Assembly: GCA_021787775.1 (NCBI GenBank)
Contig: JAJYLK010000039.1
Location: 1-8,147, forward strand
Length of the DNA stretch: 8,147 nt
From: Actinomycetes bacterium
GTDB lineage: Bacteria > Actinomycetota > Thermoleophilia > BMS3ABIN01
Direction of reading: 5' to 3'
The notes beneath the pieces are model-generated. The model worked only from the letters and a program-made list of their open reading frames with translations, made no database searches and was not told where the DNA came from. Position numbers and translations under genes: made by a program. Below, in pieces: positions 5,589 through 8,147 of this stretch (positions are counted from its first letter, which is position 1; the number at the start of each line of letters is the position of its first letter).

Positions 5589-6617
5589 TTATTTCTGCGG
5601 CTCGATGATGACCTTGATCGAATCCTGGGGATTTACAACCAGGTCGAAGCCGCGGCCGGCATCTGCCAGCGGCAGCCGGTGCGTGATGGTATCCACAACC
5701 GGCAGACGTCCGGCGCGGATCAGCTCCAGCGCCATTTTGCAGTCGGCGGGGCCGCCGGCATAGCTACTGGTGAGCGTCACTTCGTTGCGCCAGAAAAAGC
5801 GGTTAACCGCCAGCGGAATGGAGACTTCCGGCTTGGTGGTGGCAAAGAAGAGGATGGTGCCGGCACGGCCTGCGGCCGCCAGCGCCTGCTCCACCGCCTG
5901 GGGCGCACCGGCGCAGACGATCACCAGATCGGCGCCGCGGCCACCGTTGAGCTCGCGGAAGCGGGCGGGCACGTCCTCGCGGGCGTCGATGACCGCCTCC
6001 GCGCCCAGCCGCCGGGCCGCTTCCAGGCGGAAATCGACCACGTCGGTGGCCACGATGCGGCCGGCGCCGAGCGCCCGGGCCACCATCACGTGCAGCAGGC
6101 CGGAGATGCCGCTGCCGACCACCAGCACCGAGCGCGCCGGCCGGAAACCGGCCTGGCGCTGGCCGCGCAACACGCATGCGACCGGCTCCACGAACGAGCC
6201 TTCCTCGTAAGAGACGGAATCAGGCAGATGGAAGGTGCCACGCCGGGCGTTGATCGCCGGCACGCGCACGTATTCGGAGAAGCCGCCGGGATCGAAGCTG
6301 GTGGTCCTCAGGGTGTCACAGACGGTTTCATGCCCTGTCTCACAGTAATGGCAGGACATGCATGGGACGTGATGGGTGACGGCGACGCGGTCGCCCTGCC
6401 GGAAATTTTTGACCCCCTCCCCCACCTCGGCCACTTTGCCGGCGATCTCGTGTCCCAGCACCAGGGGTACCTTGCCGGCACGGTACCATTCCATCACGTC
6501 GCTGCCGCAGATGCCGCTGGCCTCAATCCGCACCAGCAGCTCGCCGGCGCCGATCTCGGGAACCGGCAGCTCCTCCAGCCGCAGATCGCGGTTGCTGTAA
6601 TACATGGCTACGCGCAT
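5589..6617 (-). CDS. Zinc-dependent medium-chain alcohol/polyol dehydrogenase (sorbitol/threonine dehydrogenase-like)
   Basis: The 342-residue enzyme is a standard-length member of the zinc MDR superfamily and should oxidise a secondary alcohol or polyol, or act in reverse, in the cytoplasm. Catalytic zinc residues are C37 (GICGSD), H56-E57 (GHE) and E144 (FVEP), the last typical of sorbitol and threonine dehydrogenases. The structural zinc lobe C86-x2-C89-x2-C92-x7-C100 is intact. The Rossmann motif is GSGISG (G168, G170, G173), and D192 at the end of the second strand favours NAD over NADP. Substrate cannot be assigned; threonine, iditol and galactitol-phosphate dehydrogenases share these features. 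The ATG at 6617 has no clear ribosome binding site, unlike its neighbours. It lies 48 bases after the aldolase gene on the same strand, suggesting an operon and perhaps dependence on aldolase translation. Confidence 0.93.
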   Translation of the reverse strand: MRVAMYYSNRDLRLEELPVPEIGAGELLVRIEASGICGSDVMEWYRAGKVPLVLGHEIAGKVAEVGEGVKNFRQGDRVAVTHHVPCMSCHYCETGHETVCDTLRTTSFDPGGFSEYVRVPAINARRGTFHLPDSVSYEEGSFVEPVACVLRGQRQAGFRPARSVLVVGSGISGLLHVMVARALGAGRIVATDVVDFRLEAARRLGAEAVIDAREDVPARFRELNGGRGADLVIVCAGAPQAVEQALAAAGRAGTILFFATTKPEVSIPLAVNRFFWRNEVTLTSSYAGGPADCKMALELIRAGRLPVVDTITHRLPLADAGRGFDLVVNPQDSIKVIIEPQK

Positions 6618-6665
6618 AGGATGAGGCGATTGCTCAGGTTGGCCAGGGATGCCGGGGCCTCGGGC

Positions 6666-7565
6666 TTATCGCCTGGCTTTGGCCTTGGCTTTTACCTTTG
6701 GTTTCGCTTTGGCCTTCGGTTTCGCTTTGGCTTTGGCTTTTGGCTTCGCCTTGGCTTTCGCTTTCGCCTTCGCCCGCGACTTCGACTTCAGTTCCCTGTA
6801 AAGATCGTATGCATCGTCAACCTTGGCGTTCTCGTGGACGACGCTGCGCACCGCCTGGATCATCGCGACCGGGCTGCCGGACTGGAAGATGTTGCGGCCC
6901 ATGTCGACGCCGGCGGCACCGCATTTGACGACAGCGTCATGCGCCATCTGCAGCGCGTCGCGCTCGGGAATCTTCTTGCCGCCGGCTATGACCACCGGCA
7001 CCGGACAGCTCTCGACTACCTTCTCGAAGCCGTCGACGTAATAGGTCTTGACGATGTCGGCGCCCAGCTCGGCGCCCATGCGCGATGCCAGCGCCATGTA
7101 GCGTGCGTCCCTGACCATGTCGCGGCCGACGGCGGTCACAACCAGGCTGGGGATGCCATAATTTCGTGCATTGTCAACCATCTTCGTGAATTCGAGGATG
7201 GTGTCGCGCTCGTACTCGGCGCCCACGAGGATGGAAAAGGCGACGCACGAGACGTTCAGACGGACGGCGTCCTCCATGCTGCAGACGGTTCCCTCGTGCA
7301 GCAGCTGCTTGTTGAGGATGCTGGTGCCGCCGGACATCCGCAGCGTAATGGGAACGTCCACGCCTGGATCTATATAGTAACGCAGCGCACCGCGCGTCAG
7401 CATCAGCGTGTCGGCGTAGGGCAGCAGCGGATCCACCATCCTGTTGAGCTGCTCGAGGCCGGTCGTCGGGCCCATGAAATAGCCGTGGTCGACCGCCAGC
7501 ATCACGGTGCGGCCGCTCGCGGGCTTGATGATCCGTGAAAGGCGGTTTTTCATTCCCCAATCCAT
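6666..7565 (-). CDS. LsrF/FbaB-family class I aldolase with a basic Lys-Ala-Pro tail
   Basis: The 299-residue protein closely resembles LsrF, the E. coli thiolase acting on the phosphorylated autoinducer-2 product, and its class I aldolase relatives. Shared stretches include MDWGMKNRLSRI (1-12), VMLAVDHGYFMGPTTGLE (21-38), GRDMVRDARY (147-156), KTYYV (173-177), PVVIAGGKK (190-198) and GVDMGRNIFQS (219-229). K173 aligns with the LsrF Schiff-base lysine (K203 by my count of the E. coli protein). After the last core helix (AYDLYRELK) a 39-residue tail, 261-299, consists almost only of K, A, P and R. The ATG at 7565 has GGAGG nine bases upstream (7579-7575); the frame stays open 35 codons further, but those residues are not family-like. 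No other lsr genes are present, so the true substrate may be another sugar phosphate. The next gene downstream is a polyol-type dehydrogenase. Confidence 0.9.
   Translation of the reverse strand: MDWGMKNRLSRIIKPASGRTVMLAVDHGYFMGPTTGLEQLNRMVDPLLPYADTLMLTRGALRYYIDPGVDVPITLRMSGGTSILNKQLLHEGTVCSMEDAVRLNVSCVAFSILVGAEYERDTILEFTKMVDNARNYGIPSLVVTAVGRDMVRDARYMALASRMGAELGADIVKTYYVDGFEKVVESCPVPVVIAGGKKIPERDALQMAHDAVVKCGAAGVDMGRNIFQSGSPVAMIQAVRSVVHENAKVDDAYDLYRELKSKSRAKAKAKAKAKPKAKAKAKPKAKAKPKVKAKAKARR
6669..6785 (-). repeat. Low-complexity KAK/KPK-coding repeat at the aldolase 3' end
   Basis: On the plus strand this tract is an irregular array of GGCTTT, GGCCTT, CGCTTT and GGTTTC hexamers. It encodes the alternating lysine-alanine tail (residues 261-299) with 17 lysines, three arginines and no acidic residue. 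Lysine occupies every even position from 266 to 296, with proline in place of alanine at 275, 283 and 289. Such DNA is prone to slippage, so tail length may vary between strains. Similar tails occur on histone H1 and on some actinobacterial HU and ribosomal proteins, where they bind nucleic acid. Confidence 0.9.
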
Positions 7566-7733
7566 GCTGTTCAACCTCCAAAATAGATGAAAAGCGGCTC
7601 CGCAAGCGCAGTGCCGGACGCGGCGGGCTTCGACGGTAGACCGTTCCAAAGCAAAAAAATAAGATATCACGCCCGGCTCTGCACTGCTAGCTGGACGTTG
7701 CCGGCGCAGGCGGGGCTCAGCAGCGGATCCGGC

Positions 7734-8147
7734 TTACGCGACTCCCAGCTTCTCCCGCAGCGCCACCAGGTTCATCACGTCTTCTTCGTTGTATTTGAGC
7801 AGCCGCTTCAGAGCATCCTCGTCCTGCTTGTGCTTCCAGCGCGTCCAGCAGGACTGGATCTGACTGTTGTCAAGCGGCGGCTGCGTGCGCGCAATCCCCA
7901 GCCGGAGCTCGACCGCCTTCAACCCGCCCTTGAGGCCGTGTGACCAGCAGTCGTACATGAGGTCGCGACTTTTGTAGCGTGCCAGCAGGTCGATGCCGAG
8001 CTTTTGCCGGATCACCTTCAAGTCGAACGTGTTGCCGTTGAAGGTGTAGATGCGCTCGGCTTCGGGCAATTCGGCGCTGAGCGACTCAGCGGACAGGTCC
8101 GGCCAGAGAAGCTGCCGCAGCCCGGTTGTCTCGTGATAGAAACCAAC
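7734..8147 (-). CDS. YprB-like RNase H-fold exonuclease domain protein, 3' part
   Basis: The frame stays open to the window edge, so 137 C-terminal residues are visible and the start lies outside. The sequence matches the RNase_H_2 (YprB) branch of DEDD exonucleases. An opening strand VGFYHETTG is followed by YTFNGNTFD with the conserved second-motif aspartate (visible residue 42), a middle segment LKGGLKAVELRLGI typical of the family, and KYNEEDVMNL with the third-motif Y119 and D123. The first acidic motif must lie upstream. Family members are thought to process nucleic acid 3' ends, but few have been tested. The in-frame TTG at 8069 is not a likely start because the homology continues through it. 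The stop TAA is at 7736-7734, 168 bases before the aldolase start; a run of seven T (7659-7653, minus strand) lies in that gap without a convincing hairpin. Confidence 0.85.
   Translation of the reverse strand, partial: VGFYHETTGLRQLLWPDLSAESLSAELPEAERIYTFNGNTFDLKVIRQKLGIDLLARYKSRDLMYDCWSHGLKGGLKAVELRLGIARTQPPLDNSQIQSCWTRWKHKQDEDALKRLLKYNEEDVMNLVALREKLGVA

Noticed and set aside
5568..7538. A 656-codon open frame on the plus strand opposite the dehydrogenase and aldolase
   Set aside because: It is fully antisense to two genes with intact catalytic motifs, has no domain I recognise, and arises from GC-rich codon use; the FRFGFGFW stretch is just the complement of the lysine-alanine repeat.
7566..7670. 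A 35-codon N-terminal extension of the aldolase
   Set aside because: The good ribosome binding site and the LsrF-like MDWGM start both point to 7565, and the extension has no family resemblance.
7640..7720. Intrinsic terminator after the exonuclease gene at the run of seven T
   Set aside because: The only stem available (CCGGC with GCCGG) is five pairs with a loop of about 22 bases, too weak to call.

Overview
This GC-rich window from a bacterial chromosome has tightly packed genes, strong GGAGG-type ribosome binding sites and mixed ATG/GTG/TTG starts. The gene content (a tRNA with encoded CCA, a Franean1_4349/Os1348-like NHLP-clan small protein, a UspA-type protein, a secreted thermolysin-like protease with repeated C-terminal modules, and an LsrF-type aldolase with a lysine/alanine/proline tail) fits a high-GC, possibly deep-branching actinobacterial or Chloroflexi-like lineage. 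That placement is an inference from gene families, not from a marker gene.

Layout. A minus-strand tRNA-Val(GAC) sits at 24-99. Its presumed leader contains an exact 16-base copy of the tRNA 5' end at 153-168, and a good minus-strand promoter lies at 246-274. The rest of 169-500 holds no gene I can support. A plus-strand gene for an 88-residue, eight-cysteine DUF2769-type protein follows (501-767). It converges, across a GC-rich hairpin, on a 73-residue minus-strand gene for a small helical protein of the NHLP-clan/RiPP-leader type (869-1090). From a shared 147-base spacer, a universal stress protein is transcribed in the other direction (1238-1726).

The left half ends where the stress-protein gene meets, with only two bases between stop codons, a very large minus-strand gene (1729-5373). 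This encodes a secreted or surface-anchored M4 metalloprotease: N-terminal membrane helix, FTP and PepSY propeptide, intact zinc site, P-domain, an Ig-like Big_5 domain and four copies of a roughly 105-residue module.

The right half is all minus-strand. Reading in the direction of transcription it has the 3' part of a YprB-like RNase H-fold exonuclease (7734-8147, cut by the window edge), an LsrF-family class I aldolase with a strongly basic 39-residue tail (6666-7565), and 48 bases on, a zinc-dependent medium-chain alcohol/polyol dehydrogenase (5589-6617). A weak hairpin terminator candidate lies after the dehydrogenase. The aldolase and dehydrogenase look like a two-gene operon for a sugar or sugar-phosphate step, but the substrate cannot be read from sequence.

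The items that most deserve follow-up are the orphan RiPP-leader-like protein, the histone-H1-like tail on the aldolase, the unusual modular architecture of the protease, and the tRNA fragment in the tRNA leader. No CRISPR array, insertion sequence, phage gene or replication origin was seen.
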